Positions 1 to 8,952 of a DNA stretch of 46,597 nt are shown one piece after another. This DNA is from Aquimarina agarilytica ZC1 (GTDB lineage: Bacteria; Bacteroidota; Bacteroidia; Flavobacteriales; Flavobacteriaceae). The position numbers were made by a program, and so were the translations under genes. The stretch covers positions 9,274-55,870 of the forward strand of contig NZ_JH621271.1 of NCBI RefSeq assembly GCF_000255455.1. The letters run 5' to 3'. The notes beneath the pieces are model-generated. The model did not search any database and was not told the origin of the DNA. It worked only from the letters and a program-made list of their open reading frames with translations. The first letter of the stretch is position 1. The number at the start of each line of letters is the position of its first letter.

Positions 1-72
1 CAGACGCTTGGTTTTCTTATTGTGCTGATTGATCTTTTTTTACAATTTTAGTTCACTTTAAAAACAATACTT

Positions 73-996
73 ATGCATTACACGCTTCACCAACTACAAG
101 TATTTTTAAAAATTGCAGAAAAATTAAGTATCACTAAGGCTGCCGAAGAATTACACTTAACCCAACCAGCTGTATCTATACAATTAAAAAAATTTCAAGA
201 TCAATTTCCACATCCATTAACCGAGGTTATAGGTCGTCAAATTTATATTACTGATTTTGGTAACGAAATTGTTGAAGCAGGCAAAGTAATTATAAATCAT
301 GTCAATCAAATCAAGTATAAGTCAACAGCCTACTCTGGTAAATTATCTGGAAAGCTAAAAATATCTATTGTATCTACCGCCAAGTACATTATGCCTTATT
401 TACTTGCTGATTTTATAAAGCAAAACCCCGAAGTAGAATTGGTATTAGATGTCACTAACAAATCGAGAGTAATTGATAGTATTGAAAAAAACCAAGTAGA
501 TTTTTCAATGGTTTCTTTACTTCCAAAAAAAATAAAAATAAATAGTATTCAACTAATGAAAAATCAATTGTTTTTGGTTGGGAATACGGAAACAATTTTT
601 GACAAAAAAGAATACCCTAAATCAATTCTTTCTGAATTGCCTATTATTTATCGTGAAGAAGGTTCTGGTACACGACTTACCATGGAAAAATACATTAATA
701 AGAATAATATTAGTGTAAAAAAGAAAATGGAACTTACCTCCAATGAAGCAGTGAAACAAGCTGTGCTTTCGGGCTTAGGCTATTCCATTATGCCATTGAT
801 AGGGATACGAAATGAATTAAAAGAAAAAAGGTTACAAATTATCCCTGTTAAAGGTTTTCCTATAAAATCCAATTGGAATATTATTTGGCTAAAAGAAAAA
901 AAATTTTCTGCCGTAGCACAAGCCTTTCTTCACTTCTTGCAAAAGGAAAAAGATCATTTATTACAAACAAAATTTGATGGTATTGAATTTGAATAA
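73..996 (+). CDS. LysR-family transcriptional regulator
   Basis: A 307-residue DNA-binding regulator. The N-terminal winged helix-turn-helix lies at about residues 4-62, with the family pattern FLKIAEKLSITKAAEELHLT followed by QPAVS. A type 2 periplasmic-binding-like effector domain follows from about residue 90, with the typical start LKISIVSTAKYIMPYLLADF. The effector domain most resembles the CbbR/CysB-like branch, but the ligand cannot be read from the sequence. The gene stands alone: upstream DNA leaves the window, and the next gene (GH50-like) is convergent behind a shared hairpin. LysR proteins often control a divergent neighbour, which here would lie to the left of base 1. Family call is firm, target unknown. 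Confidence 0.93.
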   Translation: MHYTLHQLQVFLKIAEKLSITKAAEELHLTQPAVSIQLKKFQDQFPHPLTEVIGRQIYITDFGNEIVEAGKVIINHVNQIKYKSTAYSGKLSGKLKISIVSTAKYIMPYLLADFIKQNPEVELVLDVTNKSRVIDSIEKNQVDFSMVSLLPKKIKINSIQLMKNQLFLVGNTETIFDKKEYPKSILSELPIIYREEGSGTRLTMEKYINKNNISVKKKMELTSNEAVKQAVLSGLGYSIMPLIGIRNELKEKRLQIIPVKGFPIKSNWNIIWLKEKKFSAVAQAFLHFLQKEKDHLLQTKFDGIEFE

Positions 997-1009
997 TCAA
1001 GCTATAAAA

Positions 1010-1048
1010 AAAGCCAAAACCCCTATTTTTACTAGAGAATTTGGCTTT
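1010..1048. terminator. bidirectional hairpin terminator
   Basis: AAAGCCAAA (1010-1018) pairs with TTTGGCTTT (1040-1048), flanked by A-rich and T-rich sequence on the two sides. It sits between the convergent LysR gene and the GH50-like gene and could end both transcripts. Confidence 0.6.
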
Positions 1049-1090
1049 ATCATTTAATTTGAGCGTATAAATTTAACCTTGTCTATCCTA

Positions 1091-3415
1091 TTACTTTTTC
1101 AAAAACCTTCGTTGATATAAATTTTTATTGAGCTTTTTTGCGGCATTTACCATATTGGAGTAAGGAACATCTGTATTTCTAACAAAACCTACATTATAAT
1201 TTTCTCCATCATAGGCCCTACCCGAAACTGGGGAATCTATATATTGAAACCAATGGGCTCCTACAAAATATTTATTATCTATAACTGTTTCCATATACTT
1301 GGTATACATTCTGGCTCTATCCTTTAAACTTGAAGCCATTACCAAACCTGCATTAAATGTATCTGGCCCAACTACTCCCGAATGAAACTCCCCAATAATA
1401 CTTGGCATATCAATACTATCTAAAAAGTCCCAATGCTTACTTCCAAGAGCTTCTTCATAATAATTATAACTAATCACATCCACATGTTTTTTGGCTGCTC
1501 TTACCACTTCTTGATTCATCCCCCAAGCCGCAAATCTACACCCCATATATAAATGATTAGGCATATATTTTTTTAAGGCTTTTTCTGTTATTTCAAAATA
1601 CCTACTAGCAAAAAATTCAAGTAATTCCGAAAAATCTTTTTCTATTGTTTTATTAAACTCTTCTTGCTGTTTTAAATCTACCCCCGCATCAAAAGCTGTC
1701 CAACTTTCAATAGCTGTATCCCATGCGGTATTTAATGCTGTTATTGTTTTGTATTTTTTCTTAAGCTTTGCGGTAAATTCTTGCTTGGTTGGACTTTCCG
1801 CTGCTTTCAATTTCAAGGCTTCCAATACAATACCATATTGCCCTTTTAATGAACCTGGTAACCCCCAAGTTTTTTCATTATCAATAAATACACCAATACA
1901 CCATGGATTATCTTTAACCTCATCCGCAATGTTTTTAACGGTAATAGCGGCTCGTTTTTCAAATTCTGCATCAAAAACATCCGGTACTACTCCACCCCAA
2001 TATCCCGAAGGAACAGTTTTAAAATCTCCAATTATCCAGCCATTAGCAAAATAAGGCATTCTATTTTTATGATAAAATTCAACGCCTGTCCAATTTCCAA
2101 ATGAAGTAAATCCCCAATTTAAAAATCGATCTAAAGTAACATCTTCCCATTTTGATAAATGAGCTCCGGGAGTTTCTTCGCCATACTTACGTTCTAAATT
2201 GGCTTGGTAATGACTAAAGGTTTCTCCTTGTTTAAAAGGACTCAAATAATGTTCTTTTCTATAACTGTAATGATTTGCTAACGGACTATCGTATGCTGGT
2301 AAATCCTTAAACATATGATATCGCTCGGAATGTGCTACAAATGATGTACTGGTTATTGACTCCTTCAAAGCAATCATCCCTTTTGAATCCTCGGGTGTTA
2401 CTCCATTTATTTCATCTTTTCTTACCTCATCGTTTTTAAAATCTCTTCCCGTAAAGGTTGTAGTGTTTGACATTCTAACATTAGCTATACCTGTAGAAAA
2501 AAACAAATAACCTTCGGGATCAACTAATGTGTATTTGCCATCTATTTTAGCTACTCTAAAATAACCTGTCCCTTTTTGTTTTGGTCCATTGAGCCAACCC
2601 CCAAACTTACTTCGACCTTTCATTGGTCCTTCCTTAGCAAGGTCACTTAATTCTTTTTCAGCTAGTTTTTTTAAAGCTTCGTCCGAATGAATTTTATATT
2701 CGTATGTTGCTTTTGCCGGCTGACCGTATTTATCTATTATATGCGTTAAATAATCTTCTGGTATTGCTGGGTTTTCTACTATACGTACATTATCAATAAT
2801 AATAGTTTTATTGACAACTGGATGTAAAACAGTAAAATGAATTTCTTCGATTTCCGAAATTTCAAAAGGATGTTTCCCTCCTAAATATTTCATATGGATT
2901 GCCTCGGTTTTCCATGGTGAGGGATCATCCTTAAAACCAATATCCTTCTTTATATACTTTCCTGCTAATTCAAAAAAACAAGTCTCGGTTGCTCCACTAG
3001 CTATGGCTGCCGATTTTCTCACTTCGGTACCTCCTCCTTTTAGCGTTGTAAAAATTTGTGTCGAATATTCTTTTGTAGCATTCGTTACATCAAAAACTAA
3101 ACTGTAATTTTCAAATTGATTAGTACTTACTGGTTTTGTTAACTTAATTACTACACCACTTTTTTCTTCTCTTTTACTTACATTAATTTCTAATGCTTTT
3201 TTACCCAAAGTAACGCCTTGCTTTGCAATCACATTAGTCGTTGCTCCTCCTACTGCTTCTATGGACTTATATTCAGTATCATCCTCAAAATTCAACAATA
3301 AAAGTTGATGCTTTCCTTCCCATAAATCGTTTGCCTTATTGTTTTCTTTTTTTTGGCCATAGCTGGAAAAAGTAATTAGTGTTATTAGAATACTTAGCGT
3401 AAAATTAATGTTCAT
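1091..3415 (-). CDS. GH50 beta-agarase-like glycoside hydrolase
   Basis: A 774-residue secreted enzyme. Residues 1-20 form a signal peptide ending near SSYGQ. Residues about 35-215 look like the beta-sandwich, CBM-like domain found in front of GH50 catalytic barrels, and residues about 270-770 form the (beta/alpha)8 barrel. The likely acid/base glutamate is E514 in IGVFIDNEKTWG and the likely nucleophile is E676 in IIGEFHSG. These are 162 residues apart, close to the spacing in characterised GH50 agarases. GH50 enzymes cleave beta-1,4 bonds of agarose. The gene is monocistronic and no SusC/SusD pair or other agar-degradation gene is next to it. The family call is strong, while true agarase specificity is inferred from the family. 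Confidence 0.88.
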   Translation of the reverse strand: MNINFTLSILITLITFSSYGQKKENNKANDLWEGKHQLLLLNFEDDTEYKSIEAVGGATTNVIAKQGVTLGKKALEINVSKREEKSGVVIKLTKPVSTNQFENYSLVFDVTNATKEYSTQIFTTLKGGGTEVRKSAAIASGATETCFFELAGKYIKKDIGFKDDPSPWKTEAIHMKYLGGKHPFEISEIEEIHFTVLHPVVNKTIIIDNVRIVENPAIPEDYLTHIIDKYGQPAKATYEYKIHSDEALKKLAEKELSDLAKEGPMKGRSKFGGWLNGPKQKGTGYFRVAKIDGKYTLVDPEGYLFFSTGIANVRMSNTTTFTGRDFKNDEVRKDEINGVTPEDSKGMIALKESITSTSFVAHSERYHMFKDLPAYDSPLANHYSYRKEHYLSPFKQGETFSHYQANLERKYGEETPGAHLSKWEDVTLDRFLNWGFTSFGNWTGVEFYHKNRMPYFANGWIIGDFKTVPSGYWGGVVPDVFDAEFEKRAAITVKNIADEVKDNPWCIGVFIDNEKTWGLPGSLKGQYGIVLEALKLKAAESPTKQEFTAKLKKKYKTITALNTAWDTAIESWTAFDAGVDLKQQEEFNKTIEKDFSELLEFFASRYFEITEKALKKYMPNHLYMGCRFAAWGMNQEVVRAAKKHVDVISYNYYEEALGSKHWDFLDSIDMPSIIGEFHSGVVGPDTFNAGLVMASSLKDRARMYTKYMETVIDNKYFVGAHWFQYIDSPVSGRAYDGENYNVGFVRNTDVPYSNMVNAAKKLNKNLYQRRFLKK

Positions 3416-3737
3416 TCGTTGGTTTATTTATTGTATTTGATGAGCTCCGAATTTAGTATTATAACGTTAAAGTAAAAAGACTTAAGTATCGAAATATTTT
3501 CGGGAACAACACTATACTTATTCTAAGCTTTTATATCCTCGATGGCTTGCTACATTAAAAATTATTTTTTAAAATAATCACAATTTTCAAGATCATGTAA
3601 AATAGCAGTTTTGTAACACTTTTAAATTATAATTCAATCGCTAAAGTCTATTTTAAAAAATCATAATTAAATAAATATCAAACAACTAAACTTAATTTGT
3701 TTTAATTTTGTATATGTTCCACAAAAACAGAAATAAA
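3416..3737. other. intergenic region between divergent genes, no gene seen
   Basis: A 322-base AT-rich spacer between the GH50-like gene and the TerB-like gene. It must carry both promoters. A -7 element TAATTTTG (3700-3707) lies just before an ATG at 3708, which argues that translation of the right-hand gene starts later, at 3738. I see no RNA gene or strong repeat. Confidence 0.5.
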
Positions 3738-4121
3738 ATGAATTCACTTTTTTATCAAAATATGGGAAGACTTTTTTATGCTGTTGCAATAGCCGATAAA
3801 AAAGTAAGAGAAGTTGAAATTAAAGCCTTAGAAAAACATGTTAAAAATACATGGATCACTATTGAGAATACAAAAAATGCTTTTGGAGATAATACCGCTT
3901 TTCAAATAGAAATTGTTTTTAGCTGGTTAAAAGATGGCTATACTACCTCTAATGAATGTTTTCAAAATTTTGAAGATTATTACAAACACAACAAATCTAT
4001 ATTTACTCCTAAAATTAAACAGATAATTACCGAAACAGCCGATGAAATTGCTGATTCATTCTCGGGTATTAATAAACAAGAACTCCTTATTTTAGATAAG
4101 TTAAGCATCCTATTTAAATAG
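3738..4121 (+). CDS. TerB-like hypothetical protein
   Basis: A 127-residue soluble, all-helical protein. The pattern MGRLFYAVAIADKKVREVEI followed by a second helical half resembles the TerB/DUF533-like fold, in which acidic residues at the N-terminus of each half bind metal. Similarity is at fold level only and no function is implied. An earlier in-frame ATG at 3708 would add ten residues, but it sits directly on the TAATTTTG promoter element, and the ATG at 3738 is preceded by the A-rich sequence usual here, so I choose 3738. A second small helical protein of similar style is at 12105-12452. Confidence 0.6.
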   Translation: MNSLFYQNMGRLFYAVAIADKKVREVEIKALEKHVKNTWITIENTKNAFGDNTAFQIEIVFSWLKDGYTTSNECFQNFEDYYKHNKSIFTPKIKQIITETADEIADSFSGINKQELLILDKLSILFK

Positions 4122-4156
4122 AGGCATCTTAAAAAGCAACTGCTTATAATTGCTGT

Positions 4157-5014
4157 TTATACCACTTTAAAATTAAATAAAACATCATGCGGCATTTGAG
4201 CAATAGCAGAAATGGACTTTTCTGTTAATTGTACAATTCTTGGGTATCCCCCAATAGTTTGTGCATTACGCATCAATACAATTAATTTTCCACTTGGTAT
4301 CCATTGCAATGTTCCTGGTAATGTTGGTGATGATAAAATAGATCTTTCATGCGCTTCAAAAGTTTGTGATAATTGTATTCCCATTCGGTCTCTAAGTGGG
4401 CTTACACTAAACTTTTGTGAAATTAATTTAGCTTGTTGTTCCTTGGTCAACAAATCATATTCTGGCCCTATATATACTTCCAATATGGAAACCTTGTTTG
4501 GTACTGCTGAAGTTAACTTACAATGATGCTCGTATTTTTGATCAGAAGGTACATAAGGGATTTGCATTCCTTTTTTAAAAACAGCTTCACTGGTAATTCC
4601 TGCAAACCATGAACGACTTGCCAATATCTTTGGAGTCTGTACACCGCCTTTTATAGCTATATACCCATAAATCCCTTGTTGCATAGGTTTTAAGCTTAGT
4701 ATAGCATTAGCAGGTATATAAATACACCCTCCATTAGCTACCTTAGTAGCATTGATAAAAATAGCTACCGCAGCTCCTGTACAGGCAATATGAGTTGGTG
4801 CTAAAAATTTCAATTTTGGTGGTAATACGGCCCATTCAATAAGGGCTTCACCCGTAGTATTTCCAACTAATAGATTGGCTTTTTCTGCCGAAAGGCGATC
4901 CATATAACCCGTTATAGGAATCCCTTCTGACAAATAGCCCAGTCGACCATTATCCTGAATACTTGTCGAGAGTCCCGGTTGCATGACTTGTATGTACCCG
5001 TATAGATCAGTCAA
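4157..5014 (-). CDS. pxpC: 5-oxoprolinase subunit PxpC
   Basis: A 285-residue member of the biotin-dependent carboxyltransferase (KipA/AHS2) family. The typical opening MQPGLSTSIQDNGRLGYLSEGIP followed by a cyclophilin-like domain is clear. Together with PxpA and PxpB it forms the prokaryotic ATP-dependent 5-oxoprolinase, which opens 5-oxoproline (pyroglutamate) to glutamate and so repairs this damaged metabolite. It is the last gene of the pxpA-pxpB-pxpC operon and overlaps the end of pxpB by 8 bases, which suggests translational coupling. The length is slightly below the roughly 310 residues of the E. coli protein. Confidence 0.92.
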   Translation of the reverse strand: MTDLYGYIQVMQPGLSTSIQDNGRLGYLSEGIPITGYMDRLSAEKANLLVGNTTGEALIEWAVLPPKLKFLAPTHIACTGAAVAIFINATKVANGGCIYIPANAILSLKPMQQGIYGYIAIKGGVQTPKILASRSWFAGITSEAVFKKGMQIPYVPSDQKYEHHCKLTSAVPNKVSILEVYIGPEYDLLTKEQQAKLISQKFSVSPLRDRMGIQLSQTFEAHERSILSSPTLPGTLQWIPSGKLIVLMRNAQTIGGYPRIVQLTEKSISAIAQMPHDVLFNFKVV

Positions 5015-5723
5015 TTTTTTTGATAAGTTTAGTTTTGTCTGTAAGCAAATCCATTTCGATATATGTTGTTAACGAAATAACTTTAAACTTTATACGATCT
5101 CCTGTTTTAATTTTTGAAGGCTCTTTTTTAGACATATCAAATAAATTAACCGGAGTTTTTCCTATAATGTGCCAACCTCCTGGACTTTGTATTGGATAAA
5201 TACCTGTTTGCTTACCTCCTATTGCCACAGAATTTTTAGGAACTTGTAATAAGGGTACTGCTTTTCGATCACAATACAAACGTTCATTTAAGCCCCCTAA
5301 ATACATAAAACCTGGTAAAAAACCTTTACAATATACAGTATACACTGGTGCCGAATGCATTTCAATCACCTGAGCTGTTTTTAGATCTTTTAAATTGGCA
5401 AACTCATTTAAATCCATTCCCATGGAAATATGATAACAAACAGGAATCTCCCATGTTATACTCCCCATGCTTTTTTTATTTTGCTTTCGCGAATTGCATA
5501 AATGCGCCAAAGATGTAAGTTGCTGATTTGAAACTTCGCGCTTGTAAACAATTAGTAGCGAATTGTATCCATTGGTACAATCTTGAATTTCGTCGGAATG
5601 CTGAGTTAAAATGATTTCTTTTACTAAAAGTATGTCATTCAAAATAGTATGATCAATACGTGATTCCCAAGTAATTAATATTGCCTGACTTCCATAAATT
5701 TGATATTTCAACTTTGTATGCAC
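5007..5723 (-). CDS. pxpB: 5-oxoprolinase subunit PxpB
   Basis: A 238-residue KipI/AHS1-family protein. The C-terminal cyclophilin-like part carries the family signatures GFLPGFMYLGGL and IYPIQSPGGWHIIGKTP. It pairs with PxpC to form the transferase-like half of the ATP-dependent 5-oxoprolinase, and the PxpA subunit acts with them. It overlaps pxpA by one base (TGA/ATG type junction) and pxpC by 8 bases, so all three are surely co-translated. In Bacillus the homologue KipI also inhibits the sporulation kinase KinA. That role is not expected in a non-sporulating flavobacterium. Confidence 0.92.
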   Translation of the reverse strand: MHTKLKYQIYGSQAILITWESRIDHTILNDILLVKEIILTQHSDEIQDCTNGYNSLLIVYKREVSNQQLTSLAHLCNSRKQNKKSMGSITWEIPVCYHISMGMDLNEFANLKDLKTAQVIEMHSAPVYTVYCKGFLPGFMYLGGLNERLYCDRKAVPLLQVPKNSVAIGGKQTGIYPIQSPGGWHIIGKTPVNLFDMSKKEPSKIKTGDRIKFKVISLTTYIEMDLLTDKTKLIKKID

Positions 5724-6442
5724 TATTCAACGCTTAAATTATAGATACTTTTAGCAATTGGTAGTACATTCGGGTGATCACCATGTAAACAAAATGTATC
5801 TGGCTTCATCGCTACTTTTTTTCCTTCTACGGAAGTGACTGTATGCTCTAGTAACATTTGCTGGACATGCTTAACAACTACTTCTGGCGTTTGTAGTATC
5901 GCATTTATTTCATTTCTGGATACCAAACTTAAATCGGCATTATAATTACGATCCGCAAAGGCTTCATAAATAATATTAGGATAATTTTTAGGCATAAATT
6001 GTTTTGCCCCACACGGAATAAAAAGGGTTGAATTTTTAAAATGTGTTGCACTCCAATTTAAAAACCATTGTGTCTTTTTTGCTGATCTAAACACATCATT
6101 ATACAAAGCTCCGTGAAGCTTTATATGATGCATAGATACCTTCAATTGGATCGCAATTTCTTCAAACAATTTAATTTGATTTAATAATGATAATTCAAGT
6201 GCCGATTGAGAGATAGCCATAGACTTACGTCCAAAATTTTCAATATCCGGATATGAAGGATGTGCCCCTACCCTCACTTTATGTTGATTAGCCAATAAAA
6301 TAGTTTGTTCTATGACTGTTTCACTTCCGGCATGACCGCCACAAGCAATATTTGCATAGCTTAGGTAAGGAATTAATTGAACATCATTTTCCATGCCTTC
6401 ACCTAAATCTGCATTTATGGCTATCGTATTCTGTTTACGCAT
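5723..6442 (-). CDS. pxpA: 5-oxoprolinase subunit PxpA (LamB/YcsF family)
   Basis: A 239-residue LamB/YcsF-family protein. The N-terminal signature INADLGEG, then ANIACGGHAG and VRVGAHPSYPD, are diagnostic. PxpA works with PxpB and PxpC in ATP-dependent opening of 5-oxoproline to glutamate. It is the first gene of the three-gene operon. The only upstream space is about 28 bases before the trxB terminator, so the promoter probably lies in or next to that terminator. A sequence close to the -7 consensus, TCAATTTG on the minus strand, is in this gap. Confidence 0.93.
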   Translation of the reverse strand: MRKQNTIAINADLGEGMENDVQLIPYLSYANIACGGHAGSETVIEQTILLANQHKVRVGAHPSYPDIENFGRKSMAISQSALELSLLNQIKLFEEIAIQLKVSMHHIKLHGALYNDVFRSAKKTQWFLNWSATHFKNSTLFIPCGAKQFMPKNYPNIIYEAFADRNYNADLSLVSRNEINAILQTPEVVVKHVQQMLLEHTVTSVEGKKVAMKPDTFCLHGDHPNVLPIAKSIYNLSVE

Positions 6443-6470
6443 ACTCCAAATTGAATATTGAAATTAATAA

Positions 6471-6510
6471 AAAACAAAAGCTACCTAAAATTTTAGATAG
6501 CTTTTGTTTT
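6471..6510 (-). terminator. terminator of trxB
   Basis: AAAACAAAAGCTA (6471-6483) pairs with TAGCTTTTGTTTT (6498-6510), with an inner CTAAAATTTTAG continuing the stem after one mismatch. It begins 30 bases after the trxB stop on the minus strand and runs into a T-rich tail. Confidence 0.75.
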
Positions 6511-6539
6511 GTTATTTTGTGTAAATGTGACTCTTACTA

Positions 6540-7517
6540 CTAATATTGTGCAGTTTGAACTGACTCTACACTACCAACTTCGGCTAAATAGCGCTCGGCA
6601 TCCATTGCTGCCATACAACCTGTACCTGCAGCTGTAATTGCCTGACGGTAATCTTTATCCTGTACATCACCTGCTGCAAAAACACCTGGCTTGTTTGTAA
6701 ATGTAGTCCCTGCTTTTGTATGTAAATAGCCCGTATCATCCATATCCAACTGGCCTTTAAAAATATCCGTATTTGGTTTATGACCAATAGCCACAAATAA
6801 ACCAGTAATTTCAATTTCCGAAGTATCACCTGTTTGGTTATTCTTCATACGCAATCCTTCTACCACTTGATCACCTAATACCTCATCAACCTCGGTGTTG
6901 TAAAGTACTTTTATATTTTCGGTATTTTCAACTCTATGTTGCATTGCTTTTGATGCACGCATATAATCCTTACGTACTAACATGGTTACATTTTTACAAA
7001 TATTTGCCAAATAGGTTGCCTCTTCCGCAGCTGTATCTCCAGCTCCAACTATAGCTACATCTTGTCCTTTATAAAAGAAACCATCACATACGGCACAAGC
7101 TGAAACTCCACCTCCACGTAATCGTTGTTCACTTTCGATACCTAAATATTTAGCCGTAGCACCTGTTGAAATAATTACAGTTTCGGCTTCAATTACTTTA
7201 TTATTATCCACTGTAGCTTTGTGTATACCACCCGGAGTATCTGATAATTCAACCGAAGTAACCATTCCTATACGTACTTCGGTACCAAAGCGTTCTGCTT
7301 GCTTTTGCAATTGCACCATCATTGTTGGTCCATCAATACCTTCTGGATATCCAGGAAAGTTATCCACCTCTGTAGTAGTGGTTAATTGTCCTCCTGGTTC
7401 CATTCCTGTATACAAAACTGGATTCAAATCTGCTCTAGAAGCATAAATTGCTGCCGTATAACCCGCAGGTCCTGAACCTATAATCAAACATTTTACTCTT
7501 TCTATATTATCTGACAT
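6540..7517 (-). CDS. trxB: thioredoxin-disulfide reductase
   Basis: A 325-residue NADPH- and FAD-dependent flavoenzyme that reduces thioredoxin in the cytoplasm. The FAD-binding motif GSGPAGYTAAIYASRA is at about residues 14-29. The redox-active pair is C141-A-V-C144 in SACAVCDGF, the NADPH motif is GAGDTAAEEA, and the second FAD motif is GVFAAGDVQD. The order CxxC between two Rossmann parts is that of low-molecular-weight bacterial TrxB. Length is normal. It is monocistronic with its own terminator. Confidence 0.97.
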   Translation of the reverse strand: MSDNIERVKCLIIGSGPAGYTAAIYASRADLNPVLYTGMEPGGQLTTTTEVDNFPGYPEGIDGPTMMVQLQKQAERFGTEVRIGMVTSVELSDTPGGIHKATVDNNKVIEAETVIISTGATAKYLGIESEQRLRGGGVSACAVCDGFFYKGQDVAIVGAGDTAAEEATYLANICKNVTMLVRKDYMRASKAMQHRVENTENIKVLYNTEVDEVLGDQVVEGLRMKNNQTGDTSEIEITGLFVAIGHKPNTDIFKGQLDMDDTGYLHTKAGTTFTNKPGVFAAGDVQDKDYRQAITAAGTGCMAAMDAERYLAEVGSVESVQTAQY

Positions 7518-7616
7518 TGTATTCCTTTTTTAGAATGTAAAAGTAGCAAGTTTAACAGAAACCTTACATTAAAAGTTATTAAGAATATCTATAGGCTTAT
7601 TAACTATTCTAATTTA

Positions 7617-7650
7617 TTTGCTTTTGCAGAAATTATATTATTTAGCTTTG
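7617..7650 (+). promoter_or_regulatory. predicted ung promoter
   Basis: A perfect Bacteroidota -7 box TAGCTTTG (7643-7650) is preceded by TTTG at 7617-7620 (22-base spacer) with a second TTTTG at 7622-7626. The ung start codon is 33 bases further on. Confidence 0.55.
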
Positions 7651-7682
7651 TCGTGTAAAATTATTGTTACCTTATTGAGCTT

Positions 7683-8354
7683 ATGATTGCAGCACTCAAC
7701 CCCGAATGGACTAGTATTTTAAAAAATGAAATTGATAAACCCTATTTTAAAGATTTGTCTCTATTTGTTGATGAGCAATATAGTAAACACCAATGCTTCC
7801 CCCCAAAAGAGCGTATTTTTGCGGCATTAAACAATTGTAGCTTTAATGACATTAAAGTGGTTATTATAGGACAAGATCCTTACCATAAACCACATTTGGC
7901 TAATGGCCTGTGTTTTTCTGTCAATTCTGGAATGCCTATACCTGCATCACTACAAAACATTTATAAAGAAATTCAAAAGGATTTAACCACTACCACCCCT
8001 GCTCATGGTAATTTAATGCATTGGGCAAAACAAGGTGTTCTTTTATTGAATGCGACACTTTCGGTTCAAGTACATAAAGCTGGGTCACATCAAAAAAAGG
8101 GTTGGGAACAATTTACCGATGCTATTATAAATAATATCTCTACTCAAAAAGAAGGGGTTGTTTTTATGCTATGGGGAGGCTATGCAAAAAAGAAAGGAGC
8201 TAAAGTAGATACCAGCAAACATTTAGTTTTAGAAAGTGGTCACCCTTCACCATTAAGTGCCAATCGAGGATTATGGTTTGGTAACAAACACTTTAGCCAA
8301 TGTAACAACTATTTAATAGCCAATAATAAGCCAAAAATTGAATGGACAAAATAA
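7683..8354 (+). CDS. ung: uracil-DNA glycosylase
   Basis: A 223-residue family 1 uracil-DNA glycosylase that removes uracil from DNA and starts base-excision repair. The water-activating motif GQDPYH contains D65, and the DNA-intercalation loop is HPSPLSANRG with catalytic H187. Aromatic and Asn residues of the uracil pocket (LCFSVN, LLLNATLSV) are also present. Length matches the family. It is a single gene with its own clear promoter. The protein contains all key residues. Confidence 0.97.
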   Translation: MIAALNPEWTSILKNEIDKPYFKDLSLFVDEQYSKHQCFPPKERIFAALNNCSFNDIKVVIIGQDPYHKPHLANGLCFSVNSGMPIPASLQNIYKEIQKDLTTTTPAHGNLMHWAKQGVLLLNATLSVQVHKAGSHQKKGWEQFTDAIINNISTQKEGVVFMLWGGYAKKKGAKVDTSKHLVLESGHPSPLSANRGLWFGNKHFSQCNNYLIANNKPKIEWTK

Positions 8355-8486
8355 ATAACATTGTCCAAACTTTAAATTAAGGTTAATAAAATTTAAATAA
8401 ATACAAAGTTTGAATATTTTTTATAAAAACTTCCTAAAAATCAGTTTAAATCTTTGAAAACATAGTAGCTAATTCCAAATAAAGAT

Positions 8487-8494
8487 TACTTTTG
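8487..8494 (+). promoter_or_regulatory. -7 promoter element of the cold-shock gene
   Basis: TACTTTTG matches TAnnTTTG exactly and lies 25 bases before the start codon. I do not see a convincing -33 TTTG at the right spacing. Confidence 0.45.
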
Positions 8495-8519
8495 TTTCAA
8501 ACAATTATTATTATTTTAA

Positions 8520-8711
8520 ATGAAAAAAGGTACTATTAAGTTTTTTAACGAATCTAAGGGTTTTGGATTTGTTATTGACAGTGAAACAAATCAAGATTAT
8601 TTCGTTCATATTTCTGGACTAATTGATGAAGTTAGAGAAGGTGACGAAGTTGAATTCGAATTAAAAGAAGGTAAAAAAGGTTTAAACGCTATAAACGTTA
8701 AAGTACTTTAA
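8520..8711 (+). CDS. cold-shock domain protein (CspA family)
   Basis: A 63-residue single-domain cold-shock protein that binds single-stranded RNA and DNA and acts as an RNA chaperone. The RNP1 motif is KGFGFV at about residues 13-18 and the RNP2-like motif is YFVHIS at about 27-32. These aromatic residues form the nucleic-acid face. Slightly shorter than CspA (70 residues), as is common in Bacteroidota. It is monocistronic with a strong downstream hairpin. Confidence 0.95.
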   Translation: MKKGTIKFFNESKGFGFVIDSETNQDYFVHISGLIDEVREGDEVEFELKEGKKGLNAINVKVL

Positions 8712-8797
8712 TCCTTAGGAAATTGAATTCCAAAAGGATTTCTAATAATCAATTGTTTAACATTTATTATTGATTATAGTTATCCTATTATGATCTA

Positions 8798-8834
8798 CAA
8801 AAGACCATTGATACTGACTATCAATGGTCTTTTG
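8798..8834 (+). terminator. strong hairpin terminator
   Basis: A perfect 16-base stem, CAAAAGACCATTGATA (8798-8813) with its complement at 8819-8834, has a 5-base loop and a T-rich tail. It ends the cold-shock transcript 87 bases after its stop. The short reading frame that crosses it (8790-8972) is not a gene. Confidence 0.8.
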
Positions 8835-8952
8835 TCATTTTTATATTCAAGTAGTTTATTTAACCCTGATTATGCACTAAAAAATCTATTCCGTATTGAA
8901 ATCTCTGCAAAATCAAGCGCTTTACTGCATGTTCCATATTTAATACGATTTA

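Noticed and set aside
3708..3737. Longer start for the TerB-like gene
   Set aside because: The ATG at 3708 follows the TAATTTTG promoter element directly, leaving no leader.
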